A stretch of DNA of 64,000 bases from Atherix ibis (lineage: Eukaryota; Arthropoda; Insecta; Diptera; Athericidae), in assembly GCA_958298945.1 (NCBI GenBank), contig OY282610.1, positions 39,873,667 through 39,937,666 of the forward strand, in the 5' to 3' direction. The position numbers and the translations under genes are program-made. Under the pieces are notes generated by a model, which saw only the letters and a program-made list of their open reading frames with translations, was not told where the DNA came from and did no database searches. Below are positions 1 to 10,424 of the stretch, piece after piece. Each line of letters opens with the position of its first letter. The first letter of the stretch is position 1.

Positions 1-2275
1 CTCAGTTTTTCGGATTCTCCAGTCTATTGTCTGAACGATGTGTCATTCCATCCTTCTCACATCTAATCCTAACTCTAATCTCTGACTGCGCCGCTACCTC
101 CCAGCAACGTACCATAAAACAACATTAACTAATCAAATCCACGCAAACATATATAAATAAACATGCCTTCGTTTTGGTCGAGAATTGAAAATTTTTCATA
201 ATCGGCATGGCCTTACTTCTAACATCTCTTCGTTCATTCTTTTCCACACTTCATAATAACTTTCTCACTCTATCAACGTAGATCTCTCTCGCATAATATC
301 AGATAGACACCTCTCTTTCCCACGCTGTCATCCATTCAATAAAACATCCCACACACATGATATTATTCTCTTCGAGCATATTTTTTTCTCTCTTTATTTT
401 TATTTTTCATTAAATTTCCTTTTTTTTTTTTTTTTTTTAAATTAATTTCACAATAATTTTTATCATCCACTTATAATCAACCATTTTTCTATTACTGATA
501 TTATCATAATTACTATAATTAATTATAATTATTATAAATTTGACTGTTACACGTCAGAAAAATTGATGGAACAAAAATTTAAAAAAAAACCAACAAAATT
601 TATTTTCTTTCTTTGAAATTATTTAACAACACAATATAATCTATTTTATTTATAAATTTCCGATACAACATATATAATATATACACATATGCATATATTA
701 TATCTGAGCACACACAACTCTATTTGAAATTATTGCTATATACCTATGTATATATAATAGCATGTACGAGCGTATCGGTTAAATTATAAATGAATACACA
801 ATAAATTCACCGCACACAATTCAATCGAATTGAAATTATTTTCTTAAAAAAGCACAGCACATCACAGTACAATTCACAACTTTTCAACTAGAAAGTTTAT
901 GCTTAGATGGTCAATGCAAAAGACTCGACAATCATCAATTGCTGCTACGTACGCATGTGTATCGCTATGTGGAAGGGAAAAGATGGCGACCGAACTGAAG
1001 TTATCCAATCATCATCCACAATCCAATAATAATCACCACACATATGTACGTATAAAACATATCTACATATATGGATGGCTAGATATGTTTTCTGTCAATA
1101 TTGTAATAAATTCAAATGAAAAATTAAAAAAAAAACTAAATCAGAAGAAAAAAAAAAGACCACTTATTTATGTACACGTGTATATACGCACATATGTTTT
1201 CCTCGTAAAAAAATTCAAAAAAAAATTTTTTTTGTACATATATACACTCATATATTATACAGCAATTAAATAATCTTAATATCCAATCTTGACATACTCA
1301 GTTACATTCTCGCCCTCTTCATCGCACCCATTCCACATCCAATTACAAATAAAACAATACAATCGGCCACATGCGTGCACATGTCATTTATGTTCCAACT
1401 GTTCATAGAAGGTGTAATTTAGTATATGAAATGTCATATGGACGTGTGACAGAATTTGACAGTAGACCGCAGCACATGAAACATACGATTTTTTTTTTCT
1501 CATTCATTTACTACGGTCCACAATAAAAGATGTTTTTCTCATAATAAAAGAATTTTATTTTATAATTGAAAAAAAATATAATGTACATTTCTATATTAAT
1601 AACTAAAACCAATAAAAAAAAACATTGTTCAATAATTTAGGACTTAAAATTAAAAAAAAAAAATTGTTATTTTCTCACTATTGTTAGTTAACGGTTTGTT
1701 TTTATATTTTTTTTGCCATTAGCACAAAAAGATAATTTAAAAAAAAATCACTTTAACAAAAATATGCCCCAATCTGGAAATGTCATATAAACGAATAAAA
1801 AAAAAGGTTTTTTTTTTGAAATTATTATTAAAGGACACTTTTTTTTATAGGAATTTCTGTTAAAAATAGCGAAATTTCTGTTTAGTTTTTGAACTAAGTG
1901 AATAACAAGAAATTGTTGTTAAACCTTTTTATGAATGTAAAATTTTTTTTGCAGAAATTTAATATTCTTTCATTTAAAAAAAAAAAAAAAAACAATAGGA
2001 AAAACTTCTTATAGCAGATATGGACTTTTTTTAAAAAAAAAAAATTATTATAAATTGAATTTATATTAAATAGAAAATTATTTAATTAATAAAATTTAGA
2101 AATGTTTTCTGTTTTAATAATAAATTTGAAAGAATTGCTTTCATTCAAAACCGGACGGGGAACCAACTGTCAGAATTTCTACACGACTAATCTGTACAGA
2201 CTCCGGAGTAATTGTATAAAATGACCATAGGATACGTTCTATGTATTTGTTTTATGAGGCATACGCATGCATATA
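1..2275. other. AT-rich intergenic DNA, no supported gene
   Basis: This stretch is dominated by A and T runs, for example poly-T near 419-438 and poly-A near 1976-1992, with scattered short AT dinucleotide tracts. Open frames, such as the 124-codon one at 899-1273, have Asn/Lys/Tyr-rich translations typical of random AT-rich DNA. I recognise no domain, splice-site-bounded exon or RNA gene. It could hold untranslated or intronic sequence of a gene to the left, but nothing seen decides that. Confidence 0.6.
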
Positions 2276-2583
2276 GAAACACAATTCCGACTGCAACTGT
2301 AAAACTGCATCCAGTCGAAAGTCAAAAATTTTAAAACCTTCACAGTTTTATGAGAATACACAAGAAGTCTCTGATTCTTTTTATCAAAAAATAGATCTTG
2401 TTGAAATTTTGCAGTCGTAGTCCAAGTAATGTCATAAATTTCAGATTTTTTTTTATTTTTATAAATAATTAATTATTATTGAAATTCTATTTGAATTGTT
2501 TATTTTAATGGGTGAGATTTGTCAATTTTTGACAGAGTACTTGTCTGCAGTTTAGTTTGAAGTTGACGTTGAAATTGTGTTCC
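2276..2583. mobile_element. MITE-like element, copy A (inverted-repeat ends)
   Basis: The left end (about 2276-2335) and the reverse complement of the right end (about 2520-2583) are similar: both begin AACACAATT, then carry a CAACT-like block, AAACTGCA and GTCAAAAATT, with small indels. The same terminal pattern recurs at 4679-5055, so this is a small repeated family of non-coding inverted-repeat elements. No coding capacity and no clear target-site duplication is visible. The superfamily cannot be assigned. Confidence 0.5.
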
Positions 2584-3242
2584 TAACTTAAAGAGTGAAA
2601 AATATTCTTTTTGTATTTGAAAACACATTTGTGACATTTGTAATCCACGCAGCTATTCCTCTATCGTATGCATTGAAGTACGTGTACGTGTACATTTAGC
2701 CAAAACATACAAATGTATGTAGGCTATGTGCTGTGCAAACACAAAATCAATTTAGAAACGTCATTGGCTGTGCTACGTATTAAAAATGACGAAGAGGAAA
2801 AAAACACGAGTTCAATTTCTATATATGCCTTTTCGTAATATTGCCGTATGCAAATACGTGCATTTAAAAAATGTCCCAAATTCTTTTATTCCACTTAGTA
2901 TTCTTTACACAATTAAATTGTGCCTAAAAATCAGAACAATCACAATTTCGTTATTTCATCCGTATTAAGGGGAGCAAGGGGGTTATGTTCATTTTTCGGA
3001 TTTGTTTTTTTTTTTTTTTTTTGTAAATTTTTAAATTGAAGTTAAGGAATTTTTTCTTACGATGTGAAGCACACACACACACAACGAAACACTCAATTTC
3101 GTTTCGTATGATATTTGTACGTACCCGTTCCCAATTATATCCTCATTCCACTGTATTATTAAATTTGTGAGGAGGCTATTAATCTTCTCTTTTTTATTTG
3201 AATACACTTTAATATATTTGGTTTAGTTCTACATCGCTATGA

Positions 3243-3273
<31 letters not shown>

Positions 3274-4678
3274 AACGCACGTACACAATTTTTGTCGAAA
3301 ACTTCCAAATACGTACGTAGTTAGTGACACTCAACAGTACACGTTCATTCTATAAAAATAATTCATCTTAACATATTTCCTTTTTCATAGATCATAATCC
3401 TAACCACAAAAAAAATAATTTTCGGAACAAAAAAAAAACTGTCAAGAAACCATTAATGAAGGTAGCAAACAAATGTTACAAAAAAATAAGAAAAGGAAAA
3501 AAGAAAAAAAAATCAAAACCAGATTAGATCCGAAATTAGGTAAATTCTATTGGGTTCTGCTTTTTGATAATTTAAAAAAATAAAAACTTTCTATTTTTAC
3601 CTGATATGAACAATTGTCCGGTTGACAATAAGTTTTTTTTTTCCTTTTTTTAACCAAGTTAATTTTAAAATATTCACTATTTAATTAATTTAATCACCAC
3701 CATGCATGCATACATGTGTATATGTTCATATTCGTAAAACGAACCAATAAAAAAATAAATAATAATAATAATATAATAATTCACCAGAAAAAAGTCTGTA
3801 TTATTATTAACACGCGTATAATTTTTTAAAATATTGTTAATTATTGAAAGAAGATATCTTTTTGAGAAAAAAAAAAACCGATCTAATAATTTTCTTTTAT
3901 TTTTACTGTCAGTTTTTTTTCCCCCTTTAGAACTTTTGTAATAATTTTTCTTCTATTTGAACTGTTTAGTTTATGCTTTTTTTGTATGTATATAAAGTTT
4001 TGCATAAATAAATATATATTTCGTAATTATGTGGGTTTTTTTTTTTTAAATATATTTTTTTTTGTTTTTTTTTACTTTTAATTAAATTTCACTTTTAATT
4101 TGAATGTTTTTTTCTTATTTTTTTTTGTCTCATATATGTTTATATGTAGTATTTTATCGAATATTACTTATCGTATTTCCGAACGCCAAAGTTATTCTAT
4201 ACCCGCTTAGTACAGATTGTTACACGAACGAATTTTTTAAACAAAGGGAAGGGAAAACTTCCGTACATTACCAATATGGCCGATATTCTACCAATTGGTT
4301 TACAATACTACGTTTTTTGATTGCATGAATTCAACAAAAAAATTTCAATTATATTTTCTTTAGTTAATATCAGCAAGGCAGAATAAAAAAAATTCTATAT
4401 TTATTACAATTAAAAAATGGATAAAAAATTCTTATATTATTATTATATTAATATAATTATTACTTACTTTTGTTTTTTTATAGTATTTCCAAAAATATAT
4501 TTAATTTAATTGTTCATTAAATTATTATAATTATATAATATCAAAAAAATAAACACATCAAAAAAAAAAAATCACAAACAATAGATAAGTGACAAATTAT
4601 AAACAGTTATTGTAGATAATTCCATTTAAAATAGTACATTTCCTTATGCTTTAGTATAAACACAATTAATTTGAAGGC
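2584..4678. other. AT-rich intergenic DNA with AC microsatellites
   Basis: No gene is recognised. The stretch holds (AC)n tracts at about 3070-3082 and 3243-3272, many A or T homopolymers and a TAA-rich tract near 3757-3775. Short open frames (60-74 codons) have no recognisable domains. Confidence 0.6.
3243..3272. repeat. AC dinucleotide microsatellite
   Basis: A near-perfect run of CA dinucleotides, interrupted once by CC, directly visible in the sequence. Confidence 0.9.
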
Positions 4679-5055
4679 AGAAACACAATTCCGGCGCCAA
4701 CTTCAAACTGAACTGTAAAAGCGCTATCTAAAAATTACGAATTTACACCAAAATAACCAATTACATACAATTGAAACTATAATTCATTATAAAATAAATG
4801 AGATTCTATTTAATTTTTTAATAATAATTATAAATAATTTGTTCACACGTTATTTCTATGTCAATTTATATAAAATGTCAAACGGAAATCTTAAATTTAT
4901 GACAGTATTTAGACTACGACTTCAAAATTTAAACATTAAAATTTCGACAATAAAAGAGTCGATGGCTTGTGTATTCGTATTAAACAGTGTAGATTTTAAA
5001 ATTTTGACAGCCGACTAAATGCAGTTTATGGTGATAGTCGGAATTATGTCTTTTT
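4679..5055. mobile_element. MITE-like element, copy B (same family as 2276-2583)
   Basis: The left end starts AGAAACACAATTCCGG and the reverse complement of the right end (about 4990-5055) contains ATAATTCCGACT, TAAACTGCATTTAGTCGG and TGTCAAAATTTTAAAA. Copy A has matching blocks (ACAATTCCGACT, AAACTGCATCCAGTCG, GTCAAAAATTTTAAAA). The ends are therefore inverted repeats shared by two dispersed copies about 2.4 kb apart. The interior is AT-rich and non-coding. It is diverged, with no confident target-site duplication. Confidence 0.5.
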
Positions 5056-5397
5056 CTTCGCTTAGACTTTACTATAACTGCATATAGATGGCGACAGTTG
5101 AATAATAATAATTGATAATTTTTTTTAACCTAATTTGTTTTTTGATAAGGAAAAGGCATTAAATAAAATGTTTATTTGAATTTTATGAATAATTTATAGA
5201 CTTTTTTATATGCTATTTATAATTTGATTAGAATACCCCGGATATACACCATTAAGTGAATATATGCAGTTAAAATTTTCGTAGAGTTTTTATTACAATG
5301 AAATTATATCAAAATGTCCATTCAAATATAAATTTGTTTTAAAGTTTTTTGGGACGTTATTCATTTATTTTGAATTATTTTCAATCAGTTTTATAAT

Positions 5398-5580
5398 GTT
5401 ACGACATCACATGGTTCTGACGGGTTCTAAAACATTCTAGAAGAGTGAACGACTCCAGAGAGTTCGATTCTGGAATGTTCTAGAAGCACGCCCAAGCAAT
5501 ATAAGTACAATAAATACCAGTGTTGCTCGCTAGCGAGTGCATTTTGTCGGAACATCGAACAGAGCTTTCTTCCTTCAACA
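5398..5580 (+). promoter_or_regulatory. Orphan heat-shock-element/TATA promoter segment, probably a solo or truncated LTR
   Basis: Two heat-shock-factor sites are visible: TTCTAGAA at 5435-5442, and four alternating pentamers TTCTGGAATGTTCTAGAA at 5468-5485. A TATA box (TATAAG, 5500-5505) follows 14 bases later, close to the spacing of insect hsp promoters. A 12-base palindrome, CTCGCTAGCGAG (5527-5538), lies where transcription would be expected to begin. No heat-shock protein gene follows; jockey LINE sequence starts at about 5581. The segment opens TGTTACGACA and closes TTCAACA, the TG...CA form of Ty3/gypsy-type LTRs, so the simplest reading is LTR U3/R sequence carrying heat-shock elements. 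A captured hsp promoter is the alternative. There is no primer-binding site or matching flanking duplication. Confidence 0.55.
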
Positions 5581-6036
5581 TACTACCTTATCATAAGTTC
5601 ATATATCTCCCAACGTCATTGCCAAGTTGCAATTAACTCAGAATCCTCAGAAATATATCCTATTCTAGCCGGAGTGCCACAAGGCAGTACCTTTGTTCCC
5701 ATTTTATATAATATTTATACCCATAACATCCTATCTTATCCTAATACTATCATTGTCACTTATTCAGATGATACTGCCTTACTTGCTACCCAAACAAATC
5801 CTGACATAGATTCCAACAATTTACAATCCCATATCCACAATCTTTAATCATGGTTTAAGAGAAGGTGAGCGGAGGGTAAATGAACAGCAAAGTACGACAT
5901 TTTGGGACTTTACATGGACAAGAGATTAACATTGACCCCACATACTAGACTAAAAATATTTGAAGCCACTAGACGCTACCTACAACTTCTTTGCCTACTG
6001 GACAAACGTTCGAAACTAACAATAAAAAGTAAACTA
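5581..6036 (+). pseudogene. Jockey-clade LINE reverse transcriptase relic (left part)
   Basis: Plus-strand translation gives the jockey reverse-transcriptase hallmarks: SSYISQRHCQVAIN, then AGVPQGSTFVPILYNIYT, then YSDDTALLATQTNPD (the catalytic box, usually Y/F-ADD, here SDD), LQSHIHNL followed by a stop, and after a short degraded stretch in another frame LGLYMDKRLTLTPHTRLK and LLDKRSKLTIKSKL. Jockey elements are non-LTR retrotransposons encoding endonuclease and reverse transcriptase. The first part of the protein is missing and stops and frameshifts interrupt what is left, so it is dead. Reading stops abruptly at the TA (6035-6036) where the pogo-like terminus begins; the C-terminal part resumes near 8869. 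Confidence 0.85.
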
Positions 6037-6238
6037 CAGTAAAACCCCATTTTTATTTACCCAGAATTCACGTTATCCCGTTTTATTTTCGTAAATTTCG
6101 TACCCGCTTTTACGTTTTTATTTCCCTAAATTTCCGTTTGAAATATTTAAAATTCAATTCAATTTATAAATATATTTACTCAAAAGCGTGAAAATTTAAA
6201 ATATTTGAAATGAATACTAGTACACATAAGCAGAAATA

Positions 6239-7142
6239 CGAGGTCTGTTCAAAAAGTATCGCGAATTTTGTGTTTTTTCAAAAATTGTTTATTTATTCAT
6301 GAATATCTATTTTGTCCCCTTGAAACGTTTTTTCCAATCCTCGACGCACTTCAAAAAATCATTTTTTGTGATCTAGTTCAGCTCCTCCTTTGATGCCGTT
6401 TTTATCTACTCAATCGTAGCGTAGCGTCGTCCTTTCATGGGGCTCTTCAGTTTCGGGAACAAGAAAAAGTCAAGGGGGGCTAGATCTGAAGAATACGGTG
6501 GCTACTGCATTATTAGTGTGTTGTTTTTGACCTAAAATTCGAGCACAAGCAACGATGCCTGAGCAGGGGCGTTATCATGGTGCAAAAGCCAATTTTTGTT
6601 CTTCCACAAATTCGGGCATTTCTGGCGGATTGCTTTCCGCAACTTACGCATAATTTGCACGTAATATTTCTTATTGACTGTTCTACCCTGTGGCAAGAAC
6701 TCATGATACCCCACGCCCCTGCAATCGAAGAAAACTGTAAGCAAAACCTTCACATTCGACCGAATTTGGTGCGCTTTTTTCGGTCTTGGCTCGTGCGGCA
6801 GCTTCCATTGGGATGATTGAGCTTTGGTTTCAACGTTATAACCATAAACCCCAGTTATGACCCTCTGGAGCAAATTTTGGTCGTCGCAGACAGAGTCCAA
6901 CAGCTCCTAAGCAATATTAATGCGATGCTGTTTTTGGTCGAAAATGAGCAAAAATCGAAGACGAGCCAAAACACATGCGAGCAAAGCAGCTGTCAAAAAT
7001 TAACTAAACATTCAAAATGGCCGAACTTGTCGGCATAAGTGAGAGACATGAGTACCAACATAACGCCATAAAAAAAATCGAAAATCGAATATACGTAACC
7101 CGCGGAAATTCAAAATTCACGATACTTTTTGAACAGACCTCG
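6239..7142 (-). mobile_element. Mariner transposon relic, 904 bp with inverted ends and TA duplication
   Basis: The left end, starting CGAGGTCTGTTCAAAAAG after TA (6237-6238), matches the reverse complement of the right end, which is followed by TA (7143-7144). The inverted repeats run about 30 bases with one mismatch (GCGAATT against GTGAATT). A complete mariner is about 1.3 kb, so around 400 bp has been lost. The transposase remains are on the minus strand and are annotated separately. Confidence 0.9.
6300..6960 (-). pseudogene. Mariner transposase (broken)
   Basis: The minus strand encodes DQKQHRI, a stop, then ELLDSVCDDQNLLQRVITG, YNVETKAQSSQWK, RSNVKVLLTVFFD, YHEFLPQGRTVN and WLLHHDNAPAQ (second catalytic Asp), and after frame changes SDLAPLDFFLFPKLK (third catalytic Asp) and MKGRRYATIE. 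These are standard mariner DD34D blocks. The first catalytic block, normally DETW after VITG, is deleted: VITG runs straight into VYGYN. Nearly all of the N-terminal DNA-binding region is gone and several stops interrupt the C-terminus, so it cannot be active. Confidence 0.92.
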
Positions 7143-7153
7143 TATGTTGTCAC

Positions 7154-7515
7154 TTAGGTGTTTTCCTTTGGACCAATTTTGCTACTAGTCGGTAGATGAC
7201 CAAAGGAAAGCCAAATTCTAAACACTAGTAGAAAAATAACCTCAAAACAGTCAGAAACAATACTGAGTTTACTCACACATAAACAATAAAAACTGAGTTT
7301 ATTCACACATAAACAATACTGACAAAAATATGACTCTTCAACATAACCAACGAACCCGCAAAACTATCTATTTTCACTTTAGCAACTAGAATCCACCTAA
7401 CGTAAATTGTATGCGTAACTCCCAGTTCAATGTGCTCGTTTGTTCGAGGTAGAGTAGATGATGACAGCTAGAACTACCGACTAGTAGCAAAATTTGTCCA
7501 AAGGAAAACGCCTTA
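7154..7515. mobile_element. 362-bp MITE with 42-bp terminal inverted repeats
   Basis: The 42 bases at 7154-7195 match the reverse complement of 7474-7515 with three mismatches; the shared core is GTTTTCCTTTGGAC followed by TTTTGCTACTAGTCGGTAG. The element is flanked on both sides by TGTCAC (7148-7153 and 7516-7521), a possible 6-bp target-site duplication. It has no coding capacity. A short direct repeat (CACACATAAACAATA) lies inside. It sits within the pogo relic, 11 bases from the mariner relic. Confidence 0.75.
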
Positions 7516-7599
7516 TGTCACCGATAGCAGTTGGTGGGTTATTTTGTCCGTTGGTGCTTGTTTATTTTGTATGTCAATGTCAATATTTTTTTCATTCTT

Positions 7600-8868
7600 T
7601 TTAATTTTAGGTTAAATCCGTTAAAAAAATATCCCAGCAAAGAAAAACATTATCGATTCAAGAAAAAAGAAAAACATTTTTGAATAAGTAAATAAACACG
7701 TTGATTCACAAGTTTGGCTACGATAATAAAAAAAATGCAAATCGATTGAAAAAGTGCGCTGCAATGGAGTCCGGTCCCATGGCGATAAAACGCATGTACA
7801 TACGAGCTTCAAAATGCGTTGAAATGGAAGAGATCACCAAAGAACGGTTTGTCAGCTCGCGTTGTAGCAATATGCCAGTTTTTCAAGATAAGGACCTGAA
7901 CATTGCGTCTCTATTAAATATCGAAGGGTTTACTGCATCAAATGGCTGGATAGACCGTATTATGAAGAGGCACCCTGTGGTGTATGCGGGGAATCTCGAA
8001 GTGTTGATTTGGATATCACTGAAGATTGGGAACAGACGGATGTTCCTAGTCTAATTGTAGACTATGCTCCAAGAGATATTTTTAATAATGATGAAAAGCA
8101 TTCGCCTTTAAGAGTGAAATTTGTCGTGGAGGGAAATTAAGTAAATACAGCCTCACTGTTCTTTTGATTACAAATTCAGATGGCAGTGATAAGTTTCACC
8201 CGTTAGTAATTGGAAAACCCAAAAACCTTTGGTGCTTCAAAAATGTCAAGCCCATTACCGACAAAATATGGTGCAAATGAAATGAGGAGCTTCGATGGGG
8301 AGCTAAGAAAAGAAAAATTATCTTATTCCTAGATAGATGCCTTGCTTATACAACAAACTTAGCACTGAGGATTATAAAATTATCCTTTTTTCCCTCCAAA
8401 CTATAGTAGTGAATTTTAGCCTCTGGACTTGGGAATAATTCGTGCTTTTAAACATTACTACCGTAAAAATATTATACAAATATTATTATCAAAATTAGAA
8501 TGAGGAGAAGATCCAAAAAAATTTAAGGTGAAATTGAAGAAATAACGATGAAAAATTGTTTTCGAAAAGCAGGATTCGTTAAGGAGCAAAAATATGAAAT
8601 AAAAGATATTAGTGATGAGGGCTTTGGCGGAGCCGGGTCAGTAACACTAGTAGAAGATATTATGGAGCACAAATTTCTATCGATCCTTTACAAAATCATA
8701 TGGACCTCGACATTAACGTGATGGCATCTGAAGTTATGGATATCGATGATATAGTGCATATCGTCACAAATACGAAAACGAAACTGACGAAGATTTATCC
8801 GGTGAAGAATAGGTAAACTTAATCCATCCAATTCTAACAAAAGATGATGCTATGAGGCATATCACTTG
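7600..8868 (+). pseudogene. Pogo/Tigger (jerky-like) transposase, degraded
   Basis: Plus-strand blocks in order: KTLSIQEK (start of the helix-turn-helix region), ESGPMAIKRMYIRA, LLNIEGFTASNGWIDRIMKRH (CENP-B-type DNA-binding domain end), then with frame changes DWEQTDVPSLIVDYAPRDIF and NNDE (first catalytic Asp region), SLTVLLITNSDGSDKFHPLV, IGKPKNLWCFKN, KIILFLDRCLAYT (second catalytic Asp), SFFPPNYSSEF, stop, PLDLGIIRAFKHYYRK (third catalytic block), and EDLSGEE. The order matches pogo-family transposases. Stops and frameshifts make it a pseudogene; an intact 117-codon frame at 7701-8054 covers only the DNA-binding part. Confidence 0.88.
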
Positions 8869-9020
8869 TATAAGACCTCTTTGGACATATGCAATTGAAC
8901 TTTGCGGTTTAAAAAAAACGTTCCAATTCCTATCGCGTCCAGGCCTTACAATTCAAGATCCTCCGTAAAATTGTAGATGCCCCGCTTTATGTTTGTAACA
9001 ACATAATAAAGGGTTTTCGA
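8869..9020 (+). pseudogene. Jockey LINE relic (right part, C-terminal)
   Basis: The frame IRPLWTYAIELCGL, followed after one frame change by NSYRVQALQFKILRKIVDAP and LYVCNN, matches the C-terminal end of jockey-clade ORF2 proteins. It continues the fragment that stops at 6034, so one LINE copy has been split by the 2.8-kb pogo-type insertion. It ends near AATAAAGGGT at about 9005. Confidence 0.8.
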
Positions 9021-9114
9021 ATAAGAGTAATGTGATTTCTTTAAAAAAAAAATACACTAATTGTTAAGGAAATTGAAATGTTTTTCTATTTAATGTGAAG
9101 TATAATCGATACAA

Positions 9115-9738
9115 TTAAGTTCTGAATAAAACGTCATTCAAATGGCTTCCACAACTTCTTTTGCAGGAACGAATTCGATAAACCCAATTTTCGAGCACTT
9201 TTTCCACTAAATCAAGTCGTATGTCATGAATAGCACGTTCAATATTGACTTCTAAAGCTTGAAGAAAGTCTGGTTTATTGCTAGAGACCAATGACTTCAA
9301 ATAACCCCACAAGAAATAGTCTAATGGTGTTAAATCATCACTTCTTGGAGGACATTCAATGTCACAATTTCTTGAAATAATCGAATCTCCAAACTTTTCT
9401 CGCAATAATTCGGTTGTTGCACGTGCTGTGTGGTACGTAACCCCGTCTTGTCGGAACCAGATGTTGTCAAGATCAACTTCTTCCAATTTCGGCCATAAAA
9501 AGTTGGTTATCATCGATCTATACCGCTCTCCATTGACAGTAACGGTGTTACCAGCTTCATTTCGAAAGAAGTACGGACCGATGATTCCACCAGACCAAAA
9601 ACCACATCAAACTGTCAATTTAGGTGAATTTAATGGGTGTTCATGAATAATTTGTAGATTTTCTACGCACCAGAATCGACAGTTTTGTTCATTTACCTGA
9701 ACTTTCAGATGAAAGTGAGCGCACGAAAAGTTGCAATT
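9115..9738 (-). pseudogene. Mariner-like (Tc1/mariner superfamily) transposase, C-terminal part, broken
   Basis: An open minus-strand frame of 133 codons (start end at 9513) carries FLWPKLEEVDLDNIWF, RQDGVTYHTARATTELLREK (second catalytic Asp in QDG), then LTPLDYFLWGYLKSLV (third acidic position) and the C-terminus CGSHLNDVLFRT. Extending upstream in the same frame adds AHFHLKVQVNEQNCRFW, a TGA stop where Trp is usual (TV-stop-CGFWSGG), then GIIGPYFFRNEAGNTVTVNG and ERYRSM. The N-terminus and first catalytic block are absent, and the TGA interrupts it, so this is a decayed copy. The same subfamily recurs at 11221-11512. Confidence 0.88.
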
Positions 9739-10365
9739 GGAGAACGATTATTTTCATAATAAAATTGAATAATTTGTAAACGTTGTTCTTACTTATATCT
9801 TTCCATGATGAAATTATAAACATTACTGAATACAATGGAGAAAAAAATGACAGATCAATTACAAATGGCCGAAACGTCACTTAGAAATCATATTATTCTT
9901 ATTGGAAAACCCTATACATCGTGGTGTAAATTTTCCCTTTTCCCAGAAGATCTGTGCATTTTTTTCACCATCAAAAATTTCACTCTCGTTTATCCTATCA
10001 TCATAATCCAGTTGTGAAAAAATTGTCCTGTACTGTCCTCCCAGGAAACGCTCATCGCAGACTTTAAAAACAAGGGATTTTCAAGAGGAATCTAACTTCT
10101 GTTACTTAGAGAAACGCCGATGGGTGTTAACTCCCACTTCATAATGAACTAGATTCGCCGACTACAATTGTAGTTGCAGATAAAAAAAAACTGTAAACTG
10201 TAAACGAGAAACATGATCGGTGGATCAGGTTAGATCGTAGAAGTACAATGTGTGAAGTGGAATTACCGTGAGAAGAGTCAATTAGGATTCGAGTGTCCTA
10301 AACAAACAAATACTTCTAAACAATTTTTTTTTTCTATTTTCATAATAATAAATTAATTATTTATT
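9739..10365. other. No recognised gene
   Basis: Mixed-composition sequence between a transposase relic and a palindrome. One 60-codon frame (9835-10017) has no recognisable domain. It is probably decayed transposon or intergenic DNA. Confidence 0.5.
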
Positions 10366-10424
10366 ATATAATAAGGCTTAAATAAGACTACTGACGCAGT
10401 AGCCTTCTTTAAGCCTTATTATAT
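10366..10424. repeat. 59-bp near-perfect palindrome
   Basis: The sequence begins ATATAATAAGGCTTAAA and ends TTTAAGCCTTATTATAT, with an inner pair CTACTG / CAGTAG around a central ACG. Arms are 28 bases with two mismatches. It could be a foldback element end, a small MITE, or a strong RNA hairpin if transcribed. Confidence 0.85.

Larger units (their letters stand above)
6037..8868 (+). mobile_element. Pogo/Tigger-like DNA transposon relic inserted in a jockey LINE
   Basis: The left end reads TA followed by CAGTAAAACCCC, typical of pogo/Tigger terminal repeats and of their TA target. Pogo transposase coding remains are found at 7600-8868. On the right the jockey frame resumes after TA at 8869-8870 (SKL to the left, YKT to the right). 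The right terminal repeat is not recognisable and the transposase frame is still open at the junction, so the 3' end is probably truncated. A mariner relic (6239-7142) and a 362-bp MITE (7154-7515) lie inside it. Confidence 0.6.

Noticed and set aside
899..1273. 124-codon frame that might be a small gene
   Set aside because: Lys/Asn/Tyr-rich translation with poly-A-derived lysine runs; no domain or promoter evidence.
5462..5470. GTTCGATTC resembling a tRNA or SINE B box
   Set aside because: No matching A box or cloverleaf upstream; it overlaps the heat-shock-element cluster.
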